Origin: Fragum whitleyi
Taxonomy: Eukaryota; Mollusca; Bivalvia; Cardiida; Cardiidae
DNA length: 64,000 bases
NCBI GenBank assembly: GCA_948146395.1
Contig: OX411556.1
Location: 2,906,001-2,970,000 of the forward strand
Direction: 5' to 3'
Each line of letters begins with the position of its first letter. Position 1 is the first letter of the stretch. The notes under the pieces are model-generated. The model was not told where the DNA came from and did no database searches. It was given only the letters and a program-made list of their open reading frames with translations. A program made the position numbers and the translations under genes. Shown one piece after another: positions 10,894-21,791 of this stretch.

Positions 10894-11806
10894 GCCACAA
10901 TAGAAACAATAGAATACTGCACGGCGCCCCTTTCCAAATGACTCTGGGTATAAATATATCACTCTGTAAGCCATTTTATGCCTTCACATGTTTTCTATTT
11001 GTTTGCAGAACAAAAGTCGATTGAGGAATACCAAGGCCATTATCAATAATACATTATGTTAATACATCTTCTTCTTTTGAAGTAACACAATTATTCGCAG
11101 AAGTTTTGTGAAACAGGTAACCGCAGATCAGCGAACTTAGCTTTGCACTGTTCTTTGCATAAGAAAAACAAACATTTAGCAGTCTTAGATAGTATTAGAA
11201 GTTCGATAATAATGATTGTTTCTGTTTTCATGAAACTACCGAATATACCAATGACATTAGGTTAAAGTTTCACATCTCCATGAAAACAAATGAATTATCT
11301 TCTGTTATGGATCGCGAATACAAAATACCTGTACATGGTGGAAATAATATGAACATACATGCATGTATATATATTTTCTGTCGAGCTGCCGCGATATGAA
11401 TTAACAATTATAACTAGGGGCTTTTAATCCCATCCAAACAAACCTTCAACAGATAAATAGGAAAATATTTCAGTGCATAATTAAACGCTTGCATGCTTGA
11501 AAAAAAAAACAAAGTTGCATTTCTTAGAATAAAAATCTTTTAAACGCACCTTTTTCCAGAAAAAAATCCATTGAACAACAATAAAAGATACAAAACGTTT
11601 GCAAACTTTTTATAGTTATATCAAGTTTTGAACGTGGGTTAGCATTCCTCAAAAGATTCGCGAAAGTTTTCATGATAAACACCTTATTTTAGATGTAGAA
11701 GAAGATGTTTCATCATTTCATCATTTTGGAAATGTCCTGTCAAAAGCAATGTGCATTTGAAATATCAGATAGATCTATATCTCTTATCATTCAAAGATGT
11801 GGTCAA
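10894..11806. other. Intergenic AT-rich DNA
   Basis: No gene or repeat recognised. Confidence 0.3.
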
Positions 11807-12238
11807 TACAGTTATTAAGATCGGGAAATTGCCATTCATCTCAAGCAAAACAATTCTGAATCGCTCACTCAGCGCTCCATTCATTCATTCCAACCACTCA
11901 CTCCAACCATTCAAAAACGCTCCAAAATAACTATAAATGACAAAATCGACAAATTGATTCAAAATTAAAATCGGAAGAAAAACCAACGATTTCAAAGACA
12001 CAATTCAATTTTGCAAGCTTATTTTGCGTTCACGGGGACATAGAAAGCTTTTCATAGAACTTTTTTATGAATAATCTATCAAAGGGAGGTAGTAAATATC
12101 TATCCTGAACAAAATTAGTGAAATTGGATTACATTCCTTTAATTTTACTCAAAACTCGCTCATAACGCTCATTCAATTTCATCCCAACATCATTCCAATA
12201 TCATTCAGCTTGTCAATTTCACAATGGTGTTAACTGTA
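11807..12238 (+). mobile_element. M1 MITE copy 7
   Basis: TACAGTTATTAAGATCGGG and AATGGTGTTAACTGTA ends; left arm CGCTCACTCAGCGCTCC; central palindrome partly eroded around 12085-12130. The middle resembles subfamily B. Confidence 0.88.
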
Positions 12239-12244
12239 ACGCGT

Positions 12245-13080
12245 AACTTTGACCTTGTAGTCTCCTGATCACTACTTGACTCGAGCAAAGCACATATGCA
12301 ATATAAAGGCTATGTCACGTACCATTACAAAGAAATAACCAATGTTATAGTTAAAATTTTACACATATTGGAAATTGAAAAATGACATTGACCTTGAGTA
12401 ATGGCCTTGAATTTGGTACCTACAAAATCTTGTCAGAAGCAATGCACATGTGAACAGTGTAGGATTCTTCACTTACAAGTCTAAAGTTATGTCCAATGTT
12501 TGAGATTTATAAAACGAAATTAAGTGATCTTTACATTGACTTTGAATGGCAACTTTGATTTTGTTGTATTCTGTAGGGTCTCGTTACAACCAATAAACAT
12601 GTGGAATATGAAGGCTTTATCAGTTACCATTGCAAAGTATATGCCAATGTCTAAGTGTAACTTTTACATATGTGACCCGGCACACGAAAAGGGATTATCC
12701 TGGAATTCTGTTAAATGAATTATTGAAAAGAGATTTGATCCAGCATAGGTCAACCAGAGGTCGCATTTCAGATATTCTTGCACTTGAAGGTAGATTGATC
12801 AGTTTAGATTCAGAAAAAATGCACGGTGGAAAAAGTTTCGACATAAGCCAGACTGCGCAGTCCGCGCAGTCTGACTAGGGTCGGCGCTTTACGCACTACC
12901 CAGATGGTCCCTTTTCGCGTGACGGGTCACATAATTTTTACCATAGAAATGATCTTGACCTTGAGCGATGACCTTGGAGTTTGAACCCCAAGAAAGTTCT
13001 TGTCACCTACCTATCAAAAGTACGACAAATGTACAAGGTAACAGCAATATGCGTCCGAATTTTTCGATGCGGAGCTAGAA
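12245..13080. repeat. Diverged CCTTGA-rich repeat interrupted by an E element
   Basis: Several diverged blocks share TGACCTTGAG, GGCCTTGAATTTGG and CTTGTCA words separated by about 200-300 bp. The pattern is that of an ancient tandem repeat. The E-family element at 12669-12933 splits it at a TA. Confidence 0.45.
12669..12933 (+). mobile_element. E-family MITE 1
   Basis: TATGTGACCCGGCACACG at the left is mirrored by CGTGACGGGTCACATA at the right, giving terminal inverted repeats flanked by TA. Internal landmarks are CAACCAGAGGTCGCATTTC and the small palindrome CAGACTGCGCAG ... GCGCAGTCTGAC. Confidence 0.88.
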
Positions 13081-13225
13081 TAATTGAGACTCTTTGAATG
13101 GTCAAAATCCTTTACAGACGTGTCCGAATGGGGAAACACTTATCAAATCAAACCGAACATTGCTCGGTCTTTTTTTTTAACAAAGAAGAGACTTGTCGTA
13201 GAAACGCAGAACCAAAAGCGATTTC

Positions 13226-13666
13226 TACAGTTAGTTACGTCATGAAATTGACAATCATCTCTATCAAAACCATTCTGAATCGCTCACTTAGCGCTCCATT
13301 CACTCATTCCAAACACTCATTCAAACCATTCAAAAACGCTCAAACCTATTGGAAAATATAGAATAAACGACTTCAGTTAAAATAAACTTTGATAGAGAAA
13401 AATCTCGATTTCACTCACATAATTAAAATTGTTAGCGTCTCATAGGTTCTTGAAGAAATAGGAAGCTTTGTATAGAACTAAAGTGTTTTTTTTATTAAAG
13501 GGATGTAATCAATATCGCTAATTTTGTTCATCCTGAACAAAATTTGCGATATTAAATTACCTCCTATAAAATACACTCAAAACTCGCTCCACACGCTCAT
13601 TCATTTTCATTCCAAACTCATTCCAAAATCATTCACCTTGTCAATTTCACGATGTTGTTAACAGTA
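13226..13666 (+). mobile_element. M1 MITE copy 8, subfamily B, full length
   Basis: TACAGTTAGTTACGTCATG and ACGATGTTGTTAACAGTA ends. B-type middle with TTCTTGAAGAAATAGGAAGC. Central palindrome at about 13497-13562. An 18-bp sequence is repeated on either side (13206-13223 and 13672-13689). Confidence 0.92.
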
Positions 13667-13689
13667 GCAATGCAGAACCAAAAGCGATT

Positions 13690-14985
13690 CTTAGCAGAAT
13701 CGCCACCCATCGTCGTTTAAATTGCTGTCTATCGAAGAAATGTTTTACAGTTTTTATAAATTTCATTGGAATTTATAAATCAATTTTACATTTGCAGTGA
13801 AATAAAGCCCGAATTGATTCACAGACTAATCTTATTTCGACCTACTAGTAAATTAGACTATGTCGTGTTCGTTAATCACATGAACGAAATATTTGAACAT
13901 CTATAGACCAAAAGTAGCTTATCAAATGTCAGAACTGAAAATTACATAGTAATCTAGTTTGTGAAGTGCAATATGATCTGTTATAATAGGATTACGTTAA
14001 ATAACCTAGTAGAATATTTTTAAAACATTGAACAGGTGTCATTTCACTAGGACATTAACTTAGAGCAACTAACAACGTTATATTTTAACTTTCAAAACGA
14101 CCTCATAATTACATTGATGACGTCATTTATGACGGAAAAAATGCTGTAGTATACTAAAAATTGTGTCGATTTATCATAAAAATGCGAGTCATTTTAAAAA
14201 TTGAATACCAAACGCGTGTCTAGGAACACACCGTACAACCTGTTGCGGCGATGACAGGTGAGAGACAACCACGACAGCATCGGAACATTATGCCGAGGAG
14301 ACGGTAGGTCAACTAAATTGACTCTTGTAAATAAACGATTGAAGCTTTGGTATTCTAAAGCAGATAAATGATCGTGTAAGTGTTCAGCGCTTCTATAGTA
14401 TAAATTTTTACTCATATCCCTCGAAAATTAGGCCACTATCAATGATTATTTAGGAGGTTTCCCATGAAATATTACGAAATTAGACTTTATGCTCTCATAT
14501 TTCGCATGTCTCTCAATAAATGCTATTTTAACTTGTACATAGCTGTAGTCTAATCATCCGCCGATATTTATTCCAAATTTGAAGCCAAAATTCAAATAAT
14601 AAACACACAGCGGGTCCTCAAAGACGACATGTAGTAGAAAAAATGTTGTCTCAGCAGACAGTCGGAATTTCACGAAGTAGATGTAGATGACAGAACTGAA
14701 TTATTTGTGATTGTCGATGTCAAAGACCCATAATCAGATATTCGCATAAAAATGATCATTTTTGGTGTCGTATTTTGCAATAACACATCAACACAATTTA
14801 GATCGACATACATGCTGATATTCATGTCCACTATTTTTCAAACGACGGTGTGTTTTAACGAAAAATATTCCAAGGGATTTAAAGTAGGATTTCAAATACA
14901 AACCAAGAAAAACAGCTGTGATCAGACTGAATATCTCGTATACGTCTTTTTACTTGTAATTCCAGTGACTTAGTATACTATCGAC
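13690..14985. other. Intergenic DNA
   Basis: Contains a TGACGTCA palindrome near 14117. Two open frames of about 73 codons (14194-14415 minus, 14752-14973 plus) have no recognised domain or splice context. No gene supported. Confidence 0.3.
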
Positions 14986-15115
14986 GAGTCAAAATAGCAA
15001 ATTATAATGGAAAACATAGAAACCACAAATCGTACCTTGTGTTTTCATTCATTGTTAGATTCTGCCTTGCAATATCTCATCGGAATTGTCTTTAGAAGAC
15101 GATTCCAATAAGATA
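14986..15115 (-). repeat. Dispersed repeat, inverted relative to 51545-51665
   Basis: CAAATCGTACCTTGTGTTTT, TAGATTCTGCCTTGCAATAT and GTCTTTAGAAGACGATTCC recur as the reverse complement at 51545-51665. The latter motif is itself a small palindrome. Confidence 0.75.
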
Positions 15116-15589
15116 ACGCATGGAAGAATTGAATTACATTTATAGTTACTCCTGTAGAAGCAACTTTAATTTTTTACTTACTAGTACGCCAAAAATGACC
15201 GTAAGATGGTTAGTAAAGCAATCCCACGATTCTTTAAATGAAAACGGATAAAAGTGTTGTTTTTTATCTGTTTATAGATGACCCGTTTACTCAATTTAGT
15301 ATTTTTCGACCATTTATTCAATATTGTCTTTTTAAAAATCCATTTTTTCTTAGCGCCTGAGTTTCTCGTGATATGAGAAAAACTTAAACTTACAAGCTTA
15401 TATTCTGTATAAAACAAAGGTGTGCATCTACGGTCGTATTTTGCAAGAAAAAACCAAACAAGTGCCTTGGAGATTAAGCTAACGACTTATGTTTCAGTTT
15501 GTGTGAAGTTAACTCACTTTACTTGCAAAAATGTCGTGATTAAAGCATCGAGCCATGGATTTCCTATACACTGTGTAACATTGTTAAGT

Positions 15590-16035
15590 TACAGTTAAAA
15601 ACATCGTGAAAATGACACTCGTACCGATTAAAATCGTACTAAATCATTCACTCAGAGCTCCATTCATTCATTCATTCAAAGCACTCACTCAAATAGATAA
15701 AAAACGCTCCAAAATCATTAGAAAACATGTAAGAAGCGTTCAAGACGATCAACATTTAATTAAAATCCTTAAAAAATGTTCTACGATTTTAATGGCTGGT
15801 TTGAATTTTAAAATGTCTGATTGGTCCATGAATACGCATAAATAAAAAAAAGCGTATACTTTATTAAAGGGAGGTAATAAATATCGCTAATATTGTGCAA
15901 GATGAACAAAATTAGCGATATTGGATTACCTCCCATTAATTTCACTCAAACCTCGATCAATGCACTCATTCAATTTCATTCCAAAATCACTCCAAAATCA
16001 TTCATCTTGTCACTTTAACGATGTAGTTAACTGCA
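15590..16035 (+). mobile_element. M1 MITE copy 9, subfamily A
   Basis: TACAGTTAAAAACATCGTG start and ACGATGTAGTTAACTGCA end (last dinucleotide altered). A-type middle with TGTCTGATTGGTCCATGAA. Nearly perfect central palindrome at 15868-15932. The LINE begins immediately after this copy. Confidence 0.9.
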
Positions 16036-16059
16036 ACATTCATCTCTTTAATTCCACCT

Positions 16060-16896
16060 ATGACATCAGTAGGAGCCGCTGCTACTAATGTGCAGCCTAA
16101 TCAGCAATATGGACAAAGTATAAATCAAACAATTTTGGATAAACTGGAATGTATGAATTTAAAGTTGAGTAAATTAGATTCAATTGAATTACAAATTACA
16201 GATATGTCCAATAAATTATCATCAATGGACTCTAGGGTAAAAATTCTTGAAAATAAATCAAAAGAAAACTTTTCGAAAATTACAGAAATTGAATCAAGTA
16301 GAAAATTTGACAGTGAATCCATGGATGATATAAGACAAAAACAAAGTCAAATTGACAAGGATTTAATTAGTGAAAAGGCACGTGTTGACCAGTTATCACA
16401 GCATGTTGAACGGTTAAAGCGAGAAAACAGTAAACTTTCCAATGATATGATTGACATGCAAGCCCGTTCAATGAGAGACAATTTGCTGTTTTTCAATTTC
16501 GAAGAATGTTCTACATCTAATGATAGAAAAGTAGAGGATTGTTCCAAAAAAATTATACATTTTTGTCAAGAAAATTTGGGTATTGAAGAAGCCGAAAATA
16601 TTAAAATAGACAGAGCCCACAGGGTTGGAAAATATGAAGCTAGCAAATGTCGACCGATCGTTGTAAAATTTAATTTTTATCAGGACAAACTTGATATCAA
16701 ACAGAAATACCACGATAATCGGGATACCACGGACATAAAAATCAGTGACCAGTATCCAAAGCCTATACAGGAACGGAGAAAGACCCTTATCCCTGAATTA
16801 ATTAAGGCAAAGGAGCAAGGTAAAACAGCCGTGTTGGCCTACGATAAGTTGTACATCGACGGTCGACGCTTTAATCCAGACAGCGCATCAAGCTAG
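16060..16896 (+). CDS. LINE ORF1 protein, coiled coil plus L1-ORF1p-like RNA-binding domain
   Basis: 278 residues. In this family type, ORF1 packages the LINE RNA. Residues 25-135 are strongly helical and charged with heptad-like Leu/Ile spacing (trimeric coiled-coil type). An RRM-like domain follows, with NLLFFNF at 141-147, RAHRVG at 195-200 and RPIVVKF at 208-214, matching the RNA-binding order of L1-type ORF1 proteins. The ATG is the first in frame after M1-derived sequence. The frame ends in TAG at 16894-16896 and the same frame continues straight into ORF2. Identification rests on motif recognition. Confidence 0.88.
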   Translation: MTSVGAAATNVQPNQQYGQSINQTILDKLECMNLKLSKLDSIELQITDMSNKLSSMDSRVKILENKSKENFSKITEIESSRKFDSESMDDIRQKQSQIDKDLISEKARVDQLSQHVERLKRENSKLSNDMIDMQARSMRDNLLFFNFEECSTSNDRKVEDCSKKIIHFCQENLGIEEAENIKIDRAHRVGKYEASKCRPIVVKFNFYQDKLDIKQKYHDNRDTTDIKISDQYPKPIQERRKTLIPELIKAKEQGKTAVLAYDKLYIDGRRFNPDSASS

Positions 16897-19800
16897 GGAG
16901 ACGACGGCGATCAGTTAAAATTCCTATCCTGGAATGTACAGGGACTCAGGTGTAAATTAGACGATAATGAATTTATACAATTTATAAACCAGTATGACAT
17001 TCTATGTTTCACAGAAACTTGGTGTTCAAGTGTGACAAATGTTAAAATTGACGATTACTGCCATTTTAACTGTCCGAGACCAAAATTCAATCGTAAAGCC
17101 AAACGTTTTAGTGGGGGTGTAATAATCTATTATAAAGACAGTTATTTAAACAAAATTGAACTTGTTATCTTAAATAATAAAGGGCTTATATGGTTTAGAT
17201 TAAAAAAAGAATATTTTGGAACTATAAATGATACATATATGTGTACATGCTATATCCCACCTGAAGACTCTAGTGTATATAAAAACTTAGCTTCAAATCT
17301 TTATGAATTTGATTTTTTCGAACAATTGAATAATGACATCATTAAGTATAGTTTTCTTGGAGATATATTTCTTACTGGTGATTTTAATTCAAGAATTGGA
17401 CAACAGTTGGATTACATTGAAAATATTAACCTTAATCGATTTGTCCCACTGCCTGATTTTGACGGCGATTTGTTATCGAATATGCCGTTACGATCAACAC
17501 GTGATCACACCGTTAACCAATTCGGTGATAAGTTGCTTTCTTTGTGCAGAGAAAATGATATGTTTGTAGTGAATGGTCGCTTAGAACCTGGCGATTTCAC
17601 ATGCTATAAAACCGCTAGAAATAAGACAGGCTGCAGTGTTGTAGACTATCTTATTACTAGTGCTCACAATTTCTCTAGTATATCACACATGCAAATATTT
17701 GGTCTTACTGAGTTTTCGGATCATTGTCCCGTTGTATTCCATTTAAATTGTGAACAATCTGCCTATCTACGTACTGATGTGCTTACCTACGACAAAATAT
17801 GTTGGGAAGATTCAGACAAAACGACTTTATATAATGTCCTTTGTGAAAAAGAACATTTATTTTCAGATTTAACTAATAAACTTACAACAAATGAAATCGA
17901 TATTAATACTTGTATTAATGAATTATCAAATACGATTTATAATATTTCGTTTAATCTTCATGGTAAAACTATGAAAATAAATAACAACAAAAAACAAATT
18001 AAACCATCGAATTGGTTCAGTCATGCATGTAAAATGTCTAAACAACAATTCTTGAATAGTAAAAGAAAGTTTAGATTAAATCCATCCGACGTGAACAGAG
18101 CTGCTTTTCTTGAACATAGAAAAATACACCGAAATACAATACGTCAGGCGAAAAGGAACTTCTATGCAGCGGAAAAGCGAAAATTATCTTCATTAAAATC
18201 GAAATCTCCACGAAAGTTCTGGAAACATATTAATAAATTTTCAAACAATAACTGTAATATCTCACAAAACAGTGGATTATCTTTAAATGATTTTGTTGAT
18301 CATTTTAGCAAACTGTCCTCATCTAATGAAAGAGATTCAGATGCATATGTTTATGCAGATAATAGGGGAGATAATTCTTATATCGCTGAATTGGATCAAC
18401 CATTTACAGCAGAGGAAATCTCTAAAACAATAAGCTCTTTAAGTAGGCACAAAAGTGCCGACTATGACAATAATGTCTCAGACTTTTTTATTGATTCTAA
18501 TTCTTTTATTACACCATACCTTGTTGAAATTTTTAACTATGTATTTGATACGGGAGTTTATCCCGAGGCATGGTCGAAAGGTATAATTGTCCCTATATTT
18601 AAAAAAGGAGATGTCAACGATGTTTCAAATTACAGAGGGATTACCTTAGTTAATGTTTTAGCAAAAATATTTTCTTTAGTTCTGCGAAATAGAATTTACA
18701 AATGGTGTGAGTCAAATGACGTTTTCGCGGAATCCCAGTTCGGTTTTCGAGAAAATCACAGTACCACTGACTGTGTTTATATTTTACATTCAATAATACA
18801 AAATTTATTATTCAAAAAGTCAAAACTTTACTGTGCATTTATTGATTACAAAACAGCTTTTGATAGCATAAATAGAGACGCTTTATGGATGAAATTAATT
18901 AATACCGGAATTAGCTGTAAAATGATTGACATGATTAAATCTATATATAAGGATGTCAAATCTTGTGTAAAAATGGAACCTGGCATGCCATTTACACAAC
19001 TATTCGACGTAACAATAGGTTTAAAACAAGGAGAGCCACTTTCTCCTCTACTGTTCACATTATTCATTAATGATATAAATGACTGCATCGACTTTAACAT
19101 GCTCACTGAAAATGATTTAAATCTTTTAAGCATGTATATGTTGCTATATGCAGACGATATCGCCCTTTTTACCACAGACCCAGTTAGTCTACAAGCGCAG
19201 TTAGACGAGATCAACCGTTTCTCCATTAAATGGGGTTTAAATATAAATGTGCAAAAAACAAAAGTTTGTGTTTTTGAGAAAAAGAAAACGAATCGTAACT
19301 TTATGTTCTCTATAAACAATGAATCTGTTGAAATTGTTGATCATTTCAAATATCTTGGAATAGTTTTCTTTTATAATGGATCGATTAAAAAATCTGTTCA
19401 CGTTCTTACGCAGCAAGCACAAAGGGCGTATAACCGTTTATTGTCACTCTTTTCTCGTGTGCAACTTGATTTAAAAACGAAAATCTCACTTTTCGAAACA
19501 TTGGTTTCCTCTATTCTACTGTACAGTTCAGAGGTCTGGGGAGTATACAATTATAATGAGATAGATAAATTACAAATCAAATTTTTAAAAAGAATTCTTG
19601 GAGTACGTTCAACAACTTCTAATTTGGCTGTTTTCGGAGAACTCGGTCGCTACCCGCTATCTATTATTTGTAAAGAAAGAGCGTTAAAGTATTGGTTAAA
19701 AATAATGAAAAATGATTCTTCAACAATCCATAAAATATTTCAAGAACAAATAAGAACAGGTAACGAAAATAGCTGGGCTAATTATGTCAAGAAAAATCTT

Positions 19801-20328
19801 GATAATTTGGGACTTAGTGATATATGGATAAACTTTGATGAATCGATTAATTACTTCCCTTTAATTAAGCAAAGGATACGCGATCAGTTTCTTCAAACCT
19901 GGGCGGCAACTATAACTGCTTCACCTAAACTAAACTACTACAGCAAATATAAAACTGATTTCTCCTTTGAAAAATATCTTGAAATTATTCCTAATGATAA
20001 ATTACGTAAAACATTAAGCTGTTTTAGGTTGAGTTCACATTATCTGAACATTGAAATGGGAAGATACTCAGATATACCCAGAATGAATCGTCTGTGTAAG
20101 TGCTGCAATATCGACCAGATTGAGTCAGAATATCATTTTCTTTTGTGCTGTCCATTATATGCAGATCTTAGAAAAAAATACATAGGTAAGATCACATGGC
20201 CTAGCTTGACTATGTTTTCAAATATTTTATCATCTATGAGTTCTTCAACGATAATCAATGTTGCAAAATATCTAAGAGATGCAAATACGCTCAGGAATGA
20301 AAAAACAAAACAAACCGGTGATGGATAA
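16897..20328 (+). CDS. LINE ORF2: AP endonuclease and reverse transcriptase
   Basis: Catalyses target-primed reverse transcription. Numbering from the codon after the TAG gives 1143 residues without a stop. Endonuclease motifs are WNVQGL (12-17), FTETW (38-42), GDFN (161-164) and SDH (274-276). RT motifs are AFIDYKTAFD (647-656), KQGEPLSP (710-717) and YADD (751-754), followed by FKYLG. A CX2C...H...C cluster lies at C1067, C1070, H1080 and C1084/1085. All catalytic residues are kept. There is no ATG before the endonuclease motif; the first Met comes only after residue 110, so neither ATG initiation nor the GTG at 17032 could yield an intact endonuclease. Translation must therefore use the ORF1 frame (readthrough or reinitiation), or the TAG is a disabling mutation. 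Confidence 0.93.
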   Translation, partial: GDDGDQLKFLSWNVQGLRCKLDDNEFIQFINQYDILCFTETWCSSVTNVKIDDYCHFNCPRPKFNRKAKRFSGGVIIYYKDSYLNKIELVILNNKGLIWFRLKKEYFGTINDTYMCTCYIPPEDSSVYKNLASNLYEFDFFEQLNNDIIKYSFLGDIFLTGDFNSRIGQQLDYIENINLNRFVPLPDFDGDLLSNMPLRSTRDHTVNQFGDKLLSLCRENDMFVVNGRLEPGDFTCYKTARNKTGCSVVDYLITSAHNFSSISHMQIFGLTEFSDHCPVVFHLNCEQSAYLRTDVLTYDKICWEDSDKTTLYNVLCEKEHLFSDLTNKLTTNEIDINTCINELSNTIYNISFNLHGKTMKINNNKKQIKPSNWFSHACKMSKQQFLNSKRKFRLNPSDVNRAAFLEHRKIHRNTIRQAKRNFYAAEKRKLSSLKSKSPRKFWKHINKFSNNNCNISQNSGLSLNDFVDHFSKLSSSNERDSDAYVYADNRGDNSYIAELDQPFTAEEISKTISSLSRHKSADYDNNVSDFFIDSNSFITPYLVEIFNYVFDTGVYPEAWSKGIIVPIFKKGDVNDVSNYRGITLVNVLAKIFSLVLRNRIYKWCESNDVFAESQFGFRENHSTTDCVYILHSIIQNLLFKKSKLYCAFIDYKTAFDSINRDALWMKLINTGISCKMIDMIKSIYKDVKSCVKMEPGMPFTQLFDVTIGLKQGEPLSPLLFTLFINDINDCIDFNMLTENDLNLLSMYMLLYADDIALFTTDPVSLQAQLDEINRFSIKWGLNINVQKTKVCVFEKKKTNRNFMFSINNESVEIVDHFKYLGIVFFYNGSIKKSVHVLTQQAQRAYNRLLSLFSRVQLDLKTKISLFETLVSSILLYSSEVWGVYNYNEIDKLQIKFLKRILGVRSTTSNLAVFGELGRYPLSIICKERALKYWLKIMKNDSSTIHKIFQEQIRTGNENSWANYVKKNLDNLGLSDIWINFDESINYFPLIKQRIRDQFLQTWAATITASPKLNYYSKYKTDFSFEKYLEIIPNDKLRKTLSCFRLSSHYLNIEMGRYSDIPRMNRLCKCCNIDQIESEYHFLLCCPLYADLRKKYIGKITWPSLTMFSNILSSMSSSTIINVAKYLRDANTLRNEKTKQTGDG

Positions 20329-20602
20329 TTCTCATAATTACCTAACAACTTCCAAAATATTTCATAATTTCAAGTAATTTAACTGAACTTCACAAAAATA
20401 GTATAATAATATACTGTTTTAACTATGCAATTGAGTCATGATTTCTCATTGTTATTTTTGCCTATTGTACTTTTCAATTTTTATATGTATATTGTACCTG
20501 TAATGTAATTTTGCCATATTTGTGTACAAATTGTTTGTTATTGGCCATAAGCATTGTTTGCTGATTTGCCGAATAAATGAATTGAAATTGAAATTGAAAT
20601 TT

Positions 20603-21086
20603 AAAAACATTTTAAATCGCTCTTACAGCGCTAAATTCAAACTGCTCACACCAATCAACAGAAAAAAAACCAACAACAAACAAATCGCTTCATAATTGCC
20701 CAAACCGCTCAGTATTTCGTTTCTTTAGATCAAATCACGATATTACTGGCTGGTGTTGGTTTCAAAGATCAGTTCGTGAAGACACACAAACAGAAGAAAA
20801 CATAGATTTTATTAATGATATTGGACGAATTTACGTACTTTTCTTAGTTGTATGTCTAAAAGGACCAAAGCTTTAAAATCAACACAAGCCAATGAAATCG
20901 TGGAATGATTTGATCGATCGAATTAAGTGTTGATCTTTTTGAACTATTTATAACAGTTTTGAACACGATTTCGGAGCATTCTAGTGTGATTGGAGTGAAT
21001 GTCTAGAATATACGAAATAAGCGCTGAGTGAGTGATTCAGAATGATTATGATCAGAATGCGTGTCAATTTCACGCCGTTCCTAAAT
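20603..21086. mobile_element. M1 MITE copy 10, two left halves joined head to head
   Basis: It starts directly after the LINE tail with the plus-oriented left arm (AAATCGCTCTTACAGCG) and A-type middle (GGCTGGTGTTGG ... AAGACACACAAACAGAAG). After about 20820 the same middle and left arm recur in reverse orientation (GGACCAAAGC ... GCGCTGAGTGAGTGATTCAG ... GTGTCAATTTCACG). The usual right arm (ACTCGCTCCACACACTC) is absent. Confidence 0.75.
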
Positions 21087-21353
21087 GTTCCAATTACAGA
21101 ATACATGGAATAGGCTTTGTAGTATTTATAATAGGATAATTCTGGCAGATCTTTATGTTCAATATAAACACGTTTCCCCGGTAACCTTTCACTAATTGGT
21201 GATTACATACCTGTTCATATTGTTACAACCAGAGCTGACCATTTGACATCTCATGTGAACTAGTCCTGCTATTCTTGAACTAGTTCCATACCATACAGAC
21301 ACAAAGGTCAAACAATGGCATGTTGCAACGCAGACACCCCTTATCTATATTTA

Positions 21354-21791
21354 TACAGTTAGTTACATCGTGAAATTGACATTATTCTCAATCAAAACCA
21401 TATTAAATAGTTCACTCAGCGCTCCATTCATTCACTCCAAACACTCGCTCAAATCGATCAAAAACGCTACAAAATCATTTGGAAACGTTTCGAAACCAAT
21501 GAAGCCGATCAATATCGTATTTAAATCGATCAAATTGTTCTACGATTTATTGGCTTATGTGGATTTTAAAGTGTCTTACTTGTCCACGAAGACACAAAAC
21601 GGTAAAGAACGTATATTTTATTAAAGGGAGGTAATACACATCGCCAATTTTGTTCACCATGAACAAAATTAGCGATGGTGGATTAACTCCTTTTAATTTC
21701 ACTCAAAACTCGCTCCACACACTCATTCAATTTCATTCTTTAATCACCCAAAATTACTCACCTTGTCAATTTCATGATGTTGTTAACTGTA
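21354..21791 (+). mobile_element. M1 MITE copy 11, subfamily A, full length
   Basis: TACAGTTAGTTACATCGTG and ATGATGTTGTTAACTGTA ends. Central palindrome at 21625-21690 (GGGAGGTAATACACATCGCC ... GCGATGGTGGATTAACTCC). Confidence 0.92.

Larger units (their letters stand above)
16036..20602 (+). mobile_element. Near full-length APE-type non-LTR retrotransposon (LINE)
   Basis: Two-ORF LINE: a coiled-coil/RRM-like ORF1 (16060-16896) and an endonuclease-reverse transcriptase ORF2 (16897-20328), then a 3' UTR of about 270 bp ending in AATAAATGAATTG and repeated GAAATT units. The 5' flank is M1 DNA (ACATTCATCTC) and the 3' flank resumes M1 (AAATCGCTCTTACAGCGCT), so the element landed in an M1 copy. 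The 5' UTR is at most about 24 nt, suggesting slight 5' truncation. No target-site duplication is obvious. The clade is unresolved from motifs alone. Confidence 0.92.

Noticed and set aside
10469..11024. Small open frames inside M1 copies (also at 13098, 15606, 21370, 45519, 46179, 61132 and others)
   Set aside because: They recur in each M1 copy with frameshifts and stops and have no codon conservation; M1 is non-coding.
17032..17034. GTG as the start codon of LINE ORF2
   Set aside because: The endonuclease motifs WN (12-13) and TETW (39-42) lie upstream in the same frame, so translation must begin earlier.
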